A stretch of 64,000 bases of DNA from BRH-c54 sp036567945 (GTDB lineage: Bacteria > Bacteroidota > Bacteroidia > Flavobacteriales_E > Vicingaceae). Every line of letters starts with the position of its first letter. Position 1 is the first letter of the stretch. The notes below the pieces were generated by a model, which made no database searches, was not told the DNA's origin, and saw only the letters and a list, made by a program, of their open reading frames with translations. The position numbers and the translations under genes are program-made. Shown in pieces: positions 8,099-17,669 of the stretch. The DNA lies in the NCBI GenBank assembly GCA_036567945.1, contig DATCTM010000055.1, positions 18,222 through 82,221 on the forward strand, written 5' to 3'.

Positions 8099-9016
8099 TT
8101 AACGTTTTTTTGAGGATAAGTTGAAGTAATAATTAAGTAGTAAAATTTTATATAAATCGAAATATTTTATGGTAGGGTTTGTGTTGTTTTTCAGGTGCTT
8201 ATATATTTTTTGATAAAAAAGTTGATACAACAAATTAAACAACCAATTTAAACGGTAAGCTTTAATTATTAAGAAGTAAGAGAGCAATTTAACATCCTGA
8301 TAGAACTTTTTTTCCGGTTTTTTAGTCTGTATTATCTGAATAAGATTTTTTATACCTTCTTCAGTTTTTTGTAAAAAAACAGCTGCACTTTCTAAACCAA
8401 CATGTATAAGCGGATTGTTAATGTGATGAATAATAATGTTTTGTTGAGACAATTCGTAACCAAATAAGGTATCTTCATGTCCATATTTTATTAAGCTTTC
8501 ATCAAATTTAATGGTGTTAAAAATTTTCTTTGGGATTAAAAAATTATTGGTGGTAAAAGCTGCATTTGGTTGTTGTTGTCTTTTTTCAGCAGATTTTTCT
8601 TCTCGTTCTTTACCGTATTTCCATCTAAGCATTAATGAGCTGTCTTTTGGAGCTTCTTTTTTATAAATGGTTCCACCACAAACAACTTTATTTTCTTGGC
8701 ATTGAGTAAGGTAATTTTCAAAATAGGAGGGAGATGCAATTTCTGCATCACAATCTTGAAAAAGTAAAAAATCATATTGCGCTTTTTCGGCTAACAGATT
8801 TCTAATTTTAGCTCTACCTACATTTTGTTCTAATTGTATATAATTAATTTCCGGTTTCGTTTGCCATTGCCGATTAATTTTCCTGAAATTGTCGGAAGAA
8901 GCATCATCCATTAAAATTATTTCAAAATTTATTCCCGAAGCTTTCCCTTGTTGGTAAAGTGTTTCAACAAAGTGGGTTACATCATAATTATATATTGGAA
9001 TAAGCACCGAAATCAT
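8099..9016 (-). CDS. glycosyltransferase family 2 protein
   Basis: 305 residues. The GT-A core is clear: MISVLIPIYNYD at the start, ILMDDASSD at 34-42 for nucleotide binding, and the metal-binding DCD at 88-90 in LLFQDCDAE. The second half has the NNFLIPKKIF and GHEDTLFGYEL elements of the galactosyltransferase-like C-terminal region (the 'ED' acid/base motif). The last ~70 residues are aromatic and lysine rich and may associate with the membrane. Donor and acceptor cannot be told. It stands alone between parC and the symporter gene, not in a polysaccharide cluster. Confidence 0.87.
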   Translation of the reverse strand: MISVLIPIYNYDVTHFVETLYQQGKASGINFEIILMDDASSDNFRKINRQWQTKPEINYIQLEQNVGRAKIRNLLAEKAQYDFLLFQDCDAEIASPSYFENYLTQCQENKVVCGGTIYKKEAPKDSSLMLRWKYGKEREEKSAEKRQQQPNAAFTTNNFLIPKKIFNTIKFDESLIKYGHEDTLFGYELSQQNIIIHHINNPLIHVGLESAAVFLQKTEEGIKNLIQIIQTKKPEKKFYQDVKLLSYFLIIKAYRLNWLFNLLYQLFYQKIYKHLKNNTNPTIKYFDLYKILLLNYYFNLSSKKR

Positions 9017-9141
9017 ATCAACGATTTGAAAACGTAAACTTACTACATTAATTCTTAATTTAAAGAGTGGATTTTAAACAACTTCATTATATGGTGAAGA
9101 ATGTTTAGTTTAAAACTAATGAAAACATTTAAAAAAGTGTT

Positions 9142-9173
9142 TTTGTCATTCAATTAATATTTTACTACTTTTG
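9142..9173 (+). promoter_or_regulatory. promoter for the AgcS symporter gene, TTTG-N20-TACTTTTG
   Basis: TTTG at 9142-9145 and TACTTTTG at 9166-9173 with a 20-base gap. The transcript start should fall near 9180, about 20 nt before the ATG at 9202. Confidence 0.68.
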
Positions 9174-9201
9174 GACGAATTCAAAAATTAATAACTCAAT
9201 T

Positions 9202-10812
9202 ATGCTAAAAATTAAGACATTACTGCTAACTGTTCTTTCGGGGTTTATGCCAATTTTTTCTTTTGCTCAAAATCAAGGGGAAGAAATGAGTATTGATCAA
9301 AAAATAGATTCATTTTTTAGACCTATAGCAGATGCGGTAGGAACAGTGATCTTTTATCCTATAACTTTTGGAGGATATTCAGTTCCTATAGTTCTAATTG
9401 TTTTAATTGGAGGAGCGTTGTATTTTACGTTGTATTTTAGGTTTGCCAATTTTACATTATTAAAAACAGCTATTAAAATTGTTAAAGGAGATTATGATGG
9501 AATTGATAAACATACAGCAGATTTAGCAGAAGGAGATCCAACACCGGGAGGAAATGTATTTGAAACAGTTCAACATGAAAGAAGTGAAGGGGAAGGGGAG
9601 GTTTCTCACTTTCAAGCATTAACAGCAGCATTGTCTGCAACAGTTGGGTTAGGAAATATTGCAGGAGTTGCAGTTGCTGTAGCGTTGGGAGGACCTGGAG
9701 CTACATTATGGATGATTATTGCCGGTTTTTTAGGTATGGCATCAAAATTTACAGAATGTACACTTGGTGTAAAATACAGAGAAGTTACTCCTGAAGGAAC
9801 GGTGCATGGTGGGCCAATGTATTACTTATCAAAAGGATTAAAAGAAAAAGGATTAGGAGTAATAGGAAAAATATTAGCTGTATTTTTTGCAATAATGTGT
9901 GTGGGTGGTTCTTTTGGAGGTGGAAATATGTTTCAAGCCAATCAGGCAGCTGCACAGATTATACAACGTTTAGGGATTGAAAGTGGTTTTGCAGGTTTTG
10001 GATTAGGTATTATAATGGCAATTATTGTTGGAGTAGTAATTATTGGTGGAATTAAAAGAATTGGTTCGGTTACGGAAAAAGTTGTTCCTTTTATGGCAGC
10101 TATTTATGTTGGTGCGGCATTAATAATTTTAGGAATGAACTTCTCCTTAATTCCAACAGCTTTTGGGATGATATTCGATGGAGCTTTTTCTCCTGATGCT
10201 GCTTTAGGTGGTGTTGTAGGTGTTTTAATTGTTGGTTTTCAGAGAGCAGCATTTTCAAATGAAGCGGGAGTAGGTTCTGCTGCAATTGCTCACTCGGCTG
10301 TTAGAACAAAATTTCCAGCAAGTGAAGGTGTGGTAGCTTTATTAGAACCTTTTATTGACACAGTTGTAATTTGTACGATGACTTCTCTAGTTATCATCAT
10401 TACTAATATTGAAGGAGGCTTTTTTGAATACGGACAAGGAAATGTGGAAGGTGTTAACTTAACAGCTTCGGCTTTTGATACTGTAATTCCGGGATTCTCT
10501 TGGGTATTGACCATTGCAGTTGTATTATTTGCTGTTTCAACCATGTTATCATGGAGTTATTATGGTTTACAAGCTTGGAAATTCCTATTTGGTAAAGGAA
10601 AAGCAATGGATATAACTTATAAATTATTATTTGTTTTCTTTGTAATTGTAGGTGCGTCAATAGGTTTAGGCGCAGTAATAGATTTTTCTGATGCTATGAT
10701 TTTTGCTATGGTTTTCCCTAATATTATTGGATTAGTTCTATTATCATCTAAGGTTAGTGATGAATTAAAAAAATACAAAAAAGGTATTAAATCTTTTGTT
10801 AATTCTAAATAG
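9202..10812 (+). CDS. alanine/glycine:cation symporter (AgcS family)
   Basis: 536 residues with about ten to eleven hydrophobic segments. The family signature NEAGVGSAAIAHSAV is at about 353-367, and the region TALSATVGLGNIAGVA matches the conserved sodium/substrate site. Members take up alanine or glycine with Na+ (or H+) across the inner membrane. Residues 1-23 look like a cleavable signal ending in FSFAQ, and a linker rich in acidic residues (about 95-130) precedes the conserved core; such an extension is common in Bacteroidota homologues. It has its own promoter and is followed with no gap by the helix-hairpin-helix gene. Confidence 0.94.
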   Translation: MLKIKTLLLTVLSGFMPIFSFAQNQGEEMSIDQKIDSFFRPIADAVGTVIFYPITFGGYSVPIVLIVLIGGALYFTLYFRFANFTLLKTAIKIVKGDYDGIDKHTADLAEGDPTPGGNVFETVQHERSEGEGEVSHFQALTAALSATVGLGNIAGVAVAVALGGPGATLWMIIAGFLGMASKFTECTLGVKYREVTPEGTVHGGPMYYLSKGLKEKGLGVIGKILAVFFAIMCVGGSFGGGNMFQANQAAAQIIQRLGIESGFAGFGLGIIMAIIVGVVIIGGIKRIGSVTEKVVPFMAAIYVGAALIILGMNFSLIPTAFGMIFDGAFSPDAALGGVVGVLIVGFQRAAFSNEAGVGSAAIAHSAVRTKFPASEGVVALLEPFIDTVVICTMTSLVIIITNIEGGFFEYGQGNVEGVNLTASAFDTVIPGFSWVLTIAVVLFAVSTMLSWSYYGLQAWKFLFGKGKAMDITYKLLFVFFVIVGASIGLGAVIDFSDAMIFAMVFPNIIGLVLLSSKVSDELKKYKKGIKSFVNSK

Positions 10813-11727
10813 ATGAGCATAAAAGAATACTTTTCTTTCACCAAAAGTGAAAAAAGAGGAGTAATTGTTTTACTCATTATTCTTTTATTAATACTATTTT
10901 CTTTTCCTTTTGTTGATTATCTAAAACAACAAAACACACCTGATTTTACGGAGTATGAAGATGCAATTTTAGCTTTTGAAAAAGAGTTGAATGAGCAGGA
11001 AAACGAGCAAAAGCAAACTTACCAACAAAAAAATAAACAAGCATTATCCATCACTCTGTTTGATTTTGATCCTAATACCATTTCTGATGAAGAATGGAAG
11101 CAATTAGGATTTAGAGATTGGCAAATAAAAATTATTAATAATTATAAAGCTAAAGGCGGAAATTGGAAAATCAAAGCTGATATAAAAAAGATTTACGGCA
11201 TTAGTGATAAACATTATGAGTTGCTTTTCCCTCATATTTTATTACCAGAAACCATTGAGAAAACCAATTATCAAAACGATAAGTCAGTAAAAAAATCTGT
11301 TGAAAATAAGTTTGAGAAAAAGGATTATTCGCAGAAAATTGACATTAACACAGCCGATAGTGCCATGCTTACGAATATAAAAGGTATTGGACCTGCTTAT
11401 TCAAGTAGAATAATTAAGTATAGAGATTTGCTTGGAGGTTTTATTGCTAAAGAACAATTGAAAGAAGTTTGGGGGCTTTCAGAAGAAACTTATCAAATCG
11501 CTTTACCACAAATTGTGGTTTCTGATAGAGTTCAAAAAATTAATATTAATAAAGCTACTGCTGATGTGTTAAAACAACATCCGTACATCAATTGGAAAAT
11601 TGCCAATGCTATTGAAAAATATAGAAAAGCCAATGGTAGTTATAAATCTGTGGCAGATTTAAACAAACTTCATTTGTTGGACAAAGCTACTATTGAAAAA
11701 ATCAGTCCTTATTTAGGAGTGGAGTAA
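10813..11727 (+). CDS. helix-hairpin-helix (ComEA-like) membrane-anchored protein
   Basis: 304 residues. A single membrane segment lies at about 15-35, then a Gln/Glu/Lys-rich stretch, then three ComEA-type helix-hairpin-helix units: about 95-150, 175-235 (INTADSAML, then KGIGPAYSSRI) and 240-300 (ININKATADVL). In ComEA such domains bind incoming DNA during natural transformation; in Bacteroidota this short anchored form is widespread and its function is not settled. The ATG follows the symporter stop codon directly, so the two are co-transcribed, although no functional link is apparent. Confidence 0.87.
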   Translation: MSIKEYFSFTKSEKRGVIVLLIILLLILFSFPFVDYLKQQNTPDFTEYEDAILAFEKELNEQENEQKQTYQQKNKQALSITLFDFDPNTISDEEWKQLGFRDWQIKIINNYKAKGGNWKIKADIKKIYGISDKHYELLFPHILLPETIEKTNYQNDKSVKKSVENKFEKKDYSQKIDINTADSAMLTNIKGIGPAYSSRIIKYRDLLGGFIAKEQLKEVWGLSEETYQIALPQIVVSDRVQKININKATADVLKQHPYINWKIANAIEKYRKANGSYKSVADLNKLHLLDKATIEKISPYLGVE

Positions 11728-11730
11728 GAT

Positions 11731-12264
11731 TTATTCTTCTTCGCAAGTATAGATTTTCTCTACATTTTTAAAAACTATTGTTTTTAATGTATAAGGCATC
11801 TCAATTATTTCGTAAGGGAAAGTAATTACAGAAGTGGTCATACAATTATTATCAGGAATGTTTTCCTCTACAATAACCATTACATTGTTATCGTGCTCTG
11901 TTATTGAAGCCACTTTTATAGAAAAGCCACCATTGTTCTGCTCTCCCATTGTAGTCAATAATACCATTCTGTTTTCAAAATTTACAACAGGAACAGTAGG
12001 TTTTTTCATGTAGTTAGAATAAGCTTCGTTCCAAACTTCTTCAAATTTTTCTTGAGAAGTTATCACTACATTTTGTTTGCCCATAAAGCCACCATTATTG
12101 CCTTCGCTAAGCGTGCTATAAATAACTTCTTTAAAAGTTGGGCTAACGTTAGTTTTAGTCGTTTCTGTAGTGTTGGTTTTGTTAGTCACTTCTGTAGTTG
12201 TTTCTTTAGTTGATTTGCAGGCAGCAAAAACTATCAGTATTGATATGGGGATAAATATTTTCAT
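11731..12264 (-). CDS. lipoprotein with PrcB C-terminal domain
   Basis: 177 residues. The signal peptide ends in VFAAC with Cys16 lipidated. A Thr/Lys-rich linker (17-45) follows. Residues ~60-165 carry the pattern of the PrcB C-terminal domain: ITSQEKFEEVW, then VVNFENRMVLLTTMG, then NNGGFSIKV. In Treponema, PrcB is a component of a surface protease complex; here no protease gene is adjacent. The gene lies 5 bases downstream of pdxJ on the same strand and is probably carried on that transcript. It is convergent with the helix-hairpin-helix gene (3-base gap). Confidence 0.78.
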   Translation of the reverse strand: MKIFIPISILIVFAACKSTKETTTEVTNKTNTTETTKTNVSPTFKEVIYSTLSEGNNGGFMGKQNVVITSQEKFEEVWNEAYSNYMKKPTVPVVNFENRMVLLTTMGEQNNGGFSIKVASITEHDNNVMVIVEENIPDNNCMTTSVITFPYEIIEMPYTLKTIVFKNVEKIYTCEEE

Positions 12265-12269
12265 AAGTT

Positions 12270-12983
12270 TTATTTTAAACAGTTTAAATATTTTTTTATA
12301 GTTAATTCCATGCCAAAATACAGGGCATCACAAATTAATGCATGTCCGATAGATACTTCTTTTAAATAAGGAATCTTACTTTTAAAATAAGTTAAGTTAT
12401 CCAAATTCAAATCGTGTCCGGCATTTATTTCTAATCCTAACGAATGAGCTAGGTTAGCCGCTTCAACATAAGGAGCAATGGCTTTTTCTTTGTCAGTAGA
12501 AAAATCTTCTGCATACGGACCGGTATAAAATTCTATTCTATCAGTTCCGGTATCAACGGCATTTTTTATGTTTTCTAAATTGGTATCTACAAAAATAGAA
12601 GTTCTAATGTTTTGTTGCTTAAAGGTGTTTATCACTTCCTTTAAAAAATCTTTTTGTTTTACGGTGTCCCAACCTGCATTAGAAGTTAGTACTCCAGGAG
12701 GGTCTGGAACCAAAGTAACTTGAGTGGGTTTAACATCTAATACTAACTCAATAAATTTAGTGTTTGGAAAACCTTCAATATTAAACTCTGTGGTTACTAC
12801 CGGACTTAAATCATAAACATCCTTGTATTTAATATGTCTTTCGTCTGGTCTTGGGTGGACAGTAATTCCTTCAGCACCAAATTTTTCACAATCTTTAGCC
12901 ATCTGAACTAAATTGGGTAAATTTCCTCCACGAGCATTTCTAATGGTTGCAATTTTATTAATATTAACACTTAACTTTGTCAT
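12270..12983 (-). CDS. pdxJ: pyridoxine 5'-phosphate synthase
   Basis: 237 residues, the usual PdxJ length. It condenses 1-deoxyxylulose 5-phosphate with 3-amino-2-oxopropyl phosphate to form pyridoxine phosphate, the last ring-forming step of DXP-dependent vitamin B6 synthesis in the cytoplasm. The catalytic residues are present: His43 with Arg45 in TVHPRPDERHI, Glu70 in FNIEGFP and His190 in INAGHDLNL. Its B6 product would serve the PLP enzymes elsewhere in the window (GlyA, the aminotransferase). It is first in a likely pair with the PrcB-domain lipoprotein. Confidence 0.96.
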   Translation of the reverse strand: MTKLSVNINKIATIRNARGGNLPNLVQMAKDCEKFGAEGITVHPRPDERHIKYKDVYDLSPVVTTEFNIEGFPNTKFIELVLDVKPTQVTLVPDPPGVLTSNAGWDTVKQKDFLKEVINTFKQQNIRTSIFVDTNLENIKNAVDTGTDRIEFYTGPYAEDFSTDKEKAIAPYVEAANLAHSLGLEINAGHDLNLDNLTYFKSKIPYLKEVSIGHALICDALYFGMELTIKKYLNCLK

Positions 12984-13045
12984 TGTAATATTTTAGTATT
13001 TTTACAAAATTGCCTCTTGGTTGATATCAAAGCAAATAATAAAGA

Positions 13046-13053
13046 CAAAAGTA
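13046..13053 (-). promoter_or_regulatory. -7 promoter element, pdxJ direction
   Basis: TACTTTTG on the minus strand, matching TAnnTTTG, 63 bases before the pdxJ ATG. It lies between the divergent pdxJ and CBS-protein genes. No matching TTTG at -33. Confidence 0.35.
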
Positions 13054-13069
13054 TAAACAATTTTTGATT

Positions 13070-13732
13070 ATGATAGCTTCTCAATTAATTACTTATGAGA
13101 TACCACCATTAAAACTATCCGATAAAGGTAGTAGAGCGTTAGATTGGATGGAAGAATTTAAAGTAACCGATCTTCCTGTGGTTAATAATGGCGAATATTT
13201 GGGTATGATAGAAGAAACGCAATTATTAGATAGAAGCAATATTGACGATTTAATTAGCTCTTACAACCTTATGTTTAAGAAGCCTTATGTTCACGAAAAC
13301 CAGCATGTTTTTGAGATTATTTCATTAATAGTTCAAAATGAAGTGGATTTATTACCGGTTTTAGGTGCTAATGATAAGTTTTTGGGGATTATCACTATTA
13401 ATAGTATTTTAAAATTCTTTTCAGAAACAGTTTCTATTGCCAATCAAGGGAGTATTATTACTATTCAATTAAACATAAATGATTATTCATTAGCAGAAAT
13501 TGCCAAAATTGTTGAATCTGATAATGCTAAAATATTGGCTTCATTTATTACTTCACACCCTGATTCTACTAAGCTGGAAGTAACCTTAAAAATAAATAAA
13601 AACGAAATTACCAGAATTTTAGCCACTTTCGAAAGGTTTAACTATACTATTACCGCTTCATATAACGAAACTGATTATCAGAAAGATTTACAAAACAGAT
13701 ATGATGAATTCATGAGGTTTTTAAACCCTTAA
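13070..13732 (+). CDS. CBS-pair protein with ACT-like C-terminus
   Basis: 220 residues from the ATG at 13070 (a TTG six bases earlier is in frame but less likely). Residues ~1-125 form two CBS repeats, with the typical VTDLPVVNNGEYLGMI and DLLPVLGANDKFLGII cores; CBS pairs bind adenosyl ligands such as AMP or ATP. Residues ~130-215 resemble an ACT-type regulatory fold. There is no catalytic or membrane domain, so it probably senses an adenylate or other ligand and regulates an unknown partner. Four bases separate it from the outer-membrane barrel gene, suggesting co-transcription. Confidence 0.84.
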   Translation: MIASQLITYEIPPLKLSDKGSRALDWMEEFKVTDLPVVNNGEYLGMIEETQLLDRSNIDDLISSYNLMFKKPYVHENQHVFEIISLIVQNEVDLLPVLGANDKFLGIITINSILKFFSETVSIANQGSIITIQLNINDYSLAEIAKIVESDNAKILASFITSHPDSTKLEVTLKINKNEITRILATFERFNYTITASYNETDYQKDLQNRYDEFMRFLNP

Positions 13733-13736
13733 TTAA

Positions 13737-15158
13737 ATGCTTTTTCGCTCCACTTATTTTTATCCAATAGTATGGATGTTGTTCTTATTGATTGTTTTTA
13801 ACCCGACAAAAGCAAGTGCAGAAGGTATTAATATGGATACGGCTGTTGTAGTGGTAGAATATAAAATCATAGGTAATAAAACCACTAGAAATCATATTAT
13901 TGAAAGAGAGTTTCCTTTTAGTATAAACGATACTATTTCTAAAAATAAGCTTAATTACATTACGGAAAGAACGCAAAGTAATTTAATGAACACCTTGCTT
14001 TTTAATTTTGTAAATGTTGATGTAGTATATTTTACTGATGAAATTATTTCTATTTATGTTACTGTGGAAGAACGTTGGTATTGGTGGCCATTACCAATTT
14101 TTGAAGTGCAAGAAACGAACTTTAATACCTGGTGGGAAACTAAAAATTTTGATAGGGTAAACTATGGCCTTTACCTAGCCAAAGAAAATTTTAGAGGAAG
14201 GAAAGAGCGTTTGGTGTTTAAAGCTCAAGGTGGTTATACCGAAAAAGCGGAGTTTCGTTATCATGTTCCTTATCTTAATAAAAAACAAACACAAGGCTTT
14301 ATGGTGGGGTTTAATTACAACAGAAACCATGAGGTAATGTATGGAACCACTGATAACAAAAGAGATTTTATAAAAATGGATGAGCTTTATTTGCAAGAAC
14401 AATTTGTTTCCAGAATAAATTACGAGTATCGCCCCAAGTTATATAACTTACATTCTTTTGAAATAAGACATCATTATTTCAGTATTGCTGATACTGTTTT
14501 TGCTCTTTCGGATGAATTTTTAGAGAAAAAAGACAACAATACCAGTTTGTTTAGCTTTTTATACTCTTTTAAAAGAGATAAACGAAACTTTAAAAGTTAT
14601 CCTACAAAAGGGTATTTCGCTGAATTTAATGTAATTAAAAATGGATTTGGAATTTCCGACCATGAAATAGACGCTTTGTATGGATTGTTTTCTCTACGTA
14701 AATATTGGAAAATGGGTAGCAGAACTTATTTTGCTGTATATACCAAAGGCAAATATTCGTTAGAACGTCCGCCATTTTATTTGTTGGGTGGATTGGGTTA
14801 TAACAATAATTTAGTAAGAGGGTATGAGTTTTATGTAATTCACGGGGAGCATTACGGATTAGCCAAAACACAGTTTAGGTATGCTTTAGTAGATAATAAA
14901 ATTACGTATCTACCTTTTTTGTTTTCTGAGAAATTTAAGAAAGTACCCCTTTCTGTTTATTCAGGGTTGTTTTTCGATACAGGTTATGTGTATGACCGAG
15001 AGTTGAGTAAAACAAATCCGTTGAATAATACTCATCTATATAGTGCAGGAGTAGCGTTAGATTTTGTTACCTATTATGATGTCGTTTTTAGAGTAGAGTA
15101 CAGTATAAATCACCTGAATGAACATGGTTTATTTCTTCACTTTGTAGCTCCTTTGTAG
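13737..15158 (+). CDS. BamA/TamA-like outer-membrane protein with one POTRA domain
   Basis: 473 residues. A signal peptide (about 1-28, ending in ASA) is followed by one POTRA-like unit (VEYKIIGNKTTRNHIIEREF to VTVEERWYWWP, about 38-120) and a C-terminal region of alternating aromatic strands typical of a 16-strand Omp85 barrel. The length is short beside BamA (~800) or TamA (~577), which have five and three POTRA domains. It may insert or export a specific outer-membrane cargo; tamB lies 5 kb away but is not adjacent. Its 3' end overlaps the convergent lgt gene by 22 bases. Confidence 0.84.
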   Translation: MLFRSTYFYPIVWMLFLLIVFNPTKASAEGINMDTAVVVVEYKIIGNKTTRNHIIEREFPFSINDTISKNKLNYITERTQSNLMNTLLFNFVNVDVVYFTDEIISIYVTVEERWYWWPLPIFEVQETNFNTWWETKNFDRVNYGLYLAKENFRGRKERLVFKAQGGYTEKAEFRYHVPYLNKKQTQGFMVGFNYNRNHEVMYGTTDNKRDFIKMDELYLQEQFVSRINYEYRPKLYNLHSFEIRHHYFSIADTVFALSDEFLEKKDNNTSLFSFLYSFKRDKRNFKSYPTKGYFAEFNVIKNGFGISDHEIDALYGLFSLRKYWKMGSRTYFAVYTKGKYSLERPPFYLLGGLGYNNNLVRGYEFYVIHGEHYGLAKTQFRYALVDNKITYLPFLFSEKFKKVPLSVYSGLFFDTGYVYDRELSKTNPLNNTHLYSAGVALDFVTYYDVVFRVEYSINHLNEHGLFLHFVAPL

Positions 15159-16294
15159 GATTTCTTAGCATACCAAACCCCACCAATTCCAACGATAATA
15201 AGCAATACGGCAATAATTTCTGCTTGTGTAGCTTTCATTCCAAAAATATTATAGTCAGGGTTAATTCTTATTTTTTCTATTAAAAAACGTTCAATACCAT
15301 TAAAAATAAGGTAGAAAGAAAACATAACTCCGGGTGTAGTTATTTTTTTTCTGAAAGCCCATAAACCACCAAAAATCATGAAAGCCATTACGGTTTCGTA
15401 AAATGGAGTAGGCCAAACAGGCGTAGCCAATTCGTAGCAATATTTACCTTCACAACCTGCTATTAAAATTCCTTCGCCATTCACATTGTGAGGATAAGTA
15501 AAAGACCACATCCAATCAGGTAAAAAGCTTATTGCTTCAGGTATAGACAATTCATTGGTGGTTCCCCAATCGCCATCACCCGAAAGCTGACAACCAATTC
15601 TGCCAATTCCGTAAGCGAGCATTAACCCCGGAGCACACGCATCTATAACATGTACTAATTTCAACCCTTTTTTATGAGCATAATATACTACAGCACCACC
15701 ACCAATTATTAATCCGCCATAAATACTCAATCCCGAACCTGATAAAATTACTCCAATAGGATCTTCCATTAATCTTTCTAAATCCTCAACAGCATCAAAG
15801 ATTTTAGCTCCTAAAATCCCGCCAATGGCAGCAATAAAAGTCATGTTGCCCACATGTTGGTAAGGACGAACAATTTCTGTTACTTCTTTAGGTTCCGGTA
15901 ACCTGTTTTTTTCTGCTTCTCTATATTTTAGATAAGCTAATACGGCTGCCAATATAATCCCTGAAAGTAAATTTCCTTCTAAAGACATTACGTAAGACTG
16001 TAGGTCTTCAGCAGCCTGAGCATAATTTAAAATAATTCCTCCTAATTTATAACCGATAACAAAACCGAAAAGTCCGTTGCTAAGCAATTCATTTACAGAT
16101 GCTTTTTTGCCTTTAATTACTTTTATCGTATCGGCAGATAATAATCCATCAGCTTCTTTTCTTTTCATTTCCTGTACAAAAAGTAAATTAGCGGCTATAA
16201 AGGCTAAGGCTACCATAAACCCAAACATGGGCAATGGAAACGAAAAAGAAAATCCGAATAAGTAGTTAATTAAATCTGATAGGAATGGAAACAT
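15137..16294 (-). CDS. lgt: prolipoprotein diacylglyceryl transferase
   Basis: 385 residues with about seven or more membrane segments. Lgt transfers diacylglycerol from phosphatidylglycerol to the lipobox cysteine of prolipoproteins in the inner membrane. The signature region reads YGIGRIGCQLSGDGDWG, the Bacteroidota form of the GRxGNFxNxE signature. The protein is about 90 residues longer than E. coli Lgt, the extra sequence being loops and an added N-terminal hydrophobic part (about 45-130). At least five lipoprotein substrates are encoded in this window. It is last of a likely operon aminotransferase-mtaB-lgt (39-base gap after mtaB). Confidence 0.95.
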   Translation of the reverse strand: MFPFLSDLINYLFGFSFSFPLPMFGFMVALAFIAANLLFVQEMKRKEADGLLSADTIKVIKGKKASVNELLSNGLFGFVIGYKLGGIILNYAQAAEDLQSYVMSLEGNLLSGIILAAVLAYLKYREAEKNRLPEPKEVTEIVRPYQHVGNMTFIAAIGGILGAKIFDAVEDLERLMEDPIGVILSGSGLSIYGGLIIGGGAVVYYAHKKGLKLVHVIDACAPGLMLAYGIGRIGCQLSGDGDWGTTNELSIPEAISFLPDWMWSFTYPHNVNGEGILIAGCEGKYCYELATPVWPTPFYETVMAFMIFGGLWAFRKKITTPGVMFSFYLIFNGIERFLIEKIRINPDYNIFGMKATQAEIIAVLLIIVGIGGVWYAKKSYKGATK

Positions 16295-16333
16295 TTTTTT
16301 AGTTTGAAGTTTATAAGTTTAATGGTTTTAATT

Positions 16334-17656
16334 TTAAACCTCTAATTTGTAATTTAAAATTAACTCTCCTTCTGCAACATTTTCTGAATCAATAGTGTTT
16401 ATGTTAATTTGTTGTATGGTGTTTTCTAAGGCAGTCTCGTAAGGAACTTTTACTTTAATGTAATTTTCAGTAAAACCATTTAAAAAGCCTTCGTGTTGTT
16501 CGGCTTCCAGTAAAACATTAAATGATTTACCTAAAAACTGCTCATAAAAATATCTTTTTTTCTTTTCAGAAAGAATGTGCAACATTTTACTTCTTTCGCT
16601 TCTTACTTCTTTCGGTACCGGATTATCTAGTTTAATCGCAGTTGTATTTTGTCTTTCGGAATAAGTAAATACATGCAAGTAGGAGATAGGCAATTCATTT
16701 AAGAAGTTGTAAGTTTCTAAGAAATCTTCATCAGTTTCATCAGGAAAACCAACAATAACATCTACACCAATACAAGCGTGAGGCATTTTTTCTTTAATAC
16801 GATAAACCCTTTCGGAATATAATTCTTTGAGGTATTTTCTACGCATCATTTTTAATATTTTGTTGGAACCGGATTGTAGCGGAATATGAAAATGAGGCAT
16901 AAATTTGTCAGATTCACTAACAAAATCAATTATATCATTACTCAGTAAATTGGGTTCTATAGATGATATCCTGTATCTATTAATGCCATCAATTTTGTCT
17001 AAAGCTTGAACCAATTGGAAAAAATCTTCATTACCTTCTCCTTGACCAAAATCCCCAATGTTTACACCAGTTAGAACTACTTCTTTAATGTTAGTTTTAG
17101 CAATTTCTTCGGCAACTTTTACTGTTTCGGCTATGGATTGATTTCTACTTTTACCTCTCGCCAATGGAATGGTACAAAAAGTACAAAAGTAATCGCAACC
17201 ATCTTGTATTTTAAGGAAAGAACGTGTTCTGTCGCCATGAGAATAAGAAGGAATAAAATCTTTTGCTTCTTTAATTTTTGAAGCATGTACCTGAGCAATT
17301 TCGCTTTTTTCTTGCTGATTAAAATAATCAACAATTTTGAATTTTTCTGCGGCACCAAGCACCATGTTTACACCATGAATTTGAGCAATCTCCTCAGGTT
17401 TTAATTGAGCATAACAGCCAATTATAGCAACAAATGCATCAGGATTTATTTTTTTGGCTTTTTTTACTAATTGCTTACATTTTTTGTCAGCATTTTCGGT
17501 AACCGAACAAGTGTTTATTACAAAAACATCAGGTGTGTCGTTAAAATCAACTCTTGCAAAACCTTCTTCTTGAAACATTCTGGCAATAGAAGAAGTTTCT
17601 GAAAAATTCAGTTTACAACCGAGGGTATATAAAGCTACTTTTTTTGTTGGGTTCAT
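16334..17656 (-). CDS. mtaB: tRNA t6A37 methylthiotransferase
   Basis: 440 residues, radical-SAM methylthiotransferase. An N-terminal UPF0004 domain has three cysteines for one Fe-S cluster (Cys14 in TLGCKLN, Cys50 in NTCSV, Cys81 in IIGCYAQ); the radical-SAM domain has Cys154, Cys158, Cys161 in GCDYFCTFC; a TRAM domain closes the protein. TLGCKLN rather than TYGCQMN, and the overall length, point to MtaB (2-methylthio-t6A at position 37 of ANN-decoding tRNAs) instead of MiaB. TsaD, which makes the t6A substrate, is encoded 1.8 kb upstream on the same strand. The aminotransferase gene ends 14 bases before it. Confidence 0.94.
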   Translation of the reverse strand: MNPTKKVALYTLGCKLNFSETSSIARMFQEEGFARVDFNDTPDVFVINTCSVTENADKKCKQLVKKAKKINPDAFVAIIGCYAQLKPEEIAQIHGVNMVLGAAEKFKIVDYFNQQEKSEIAQVHASKIKEAKDFIPSYSHGDRTRSFLKIQDGCDYFCTFCTIPLARGKSRNQSIAETVKVAEEIAKTNIKEVVLTGVNIGDFGQGEGNEDFFQLVQALDKIDGINRYRISSIEPNLLSNDIIDFVSESDKFMPHFHIPLQSGSNKILKMMRRKYLKELYSERVYRIKEKMPHACIGVDVIVGFPDETDEDFLETYNFLNELPISYLHVFTYSERQNTTAIKLDNPVPKEVRSERSKMLHILSEKKKRYFYEQFLGKSFNVLLEAEQHEGFLNGFTENYIKVKVPYETALENTIQQININTIDSENVAEGELILNYKLEV

Positions 17657-17669
17657 TCGTAAATTACAA

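Noticed and set aside
10100..10877. Four overlapping minus-strand frames inside the symporter gene
   Set aside because: Shadows of the AgcS coding sequence; low-complexity translations with no domain signature.
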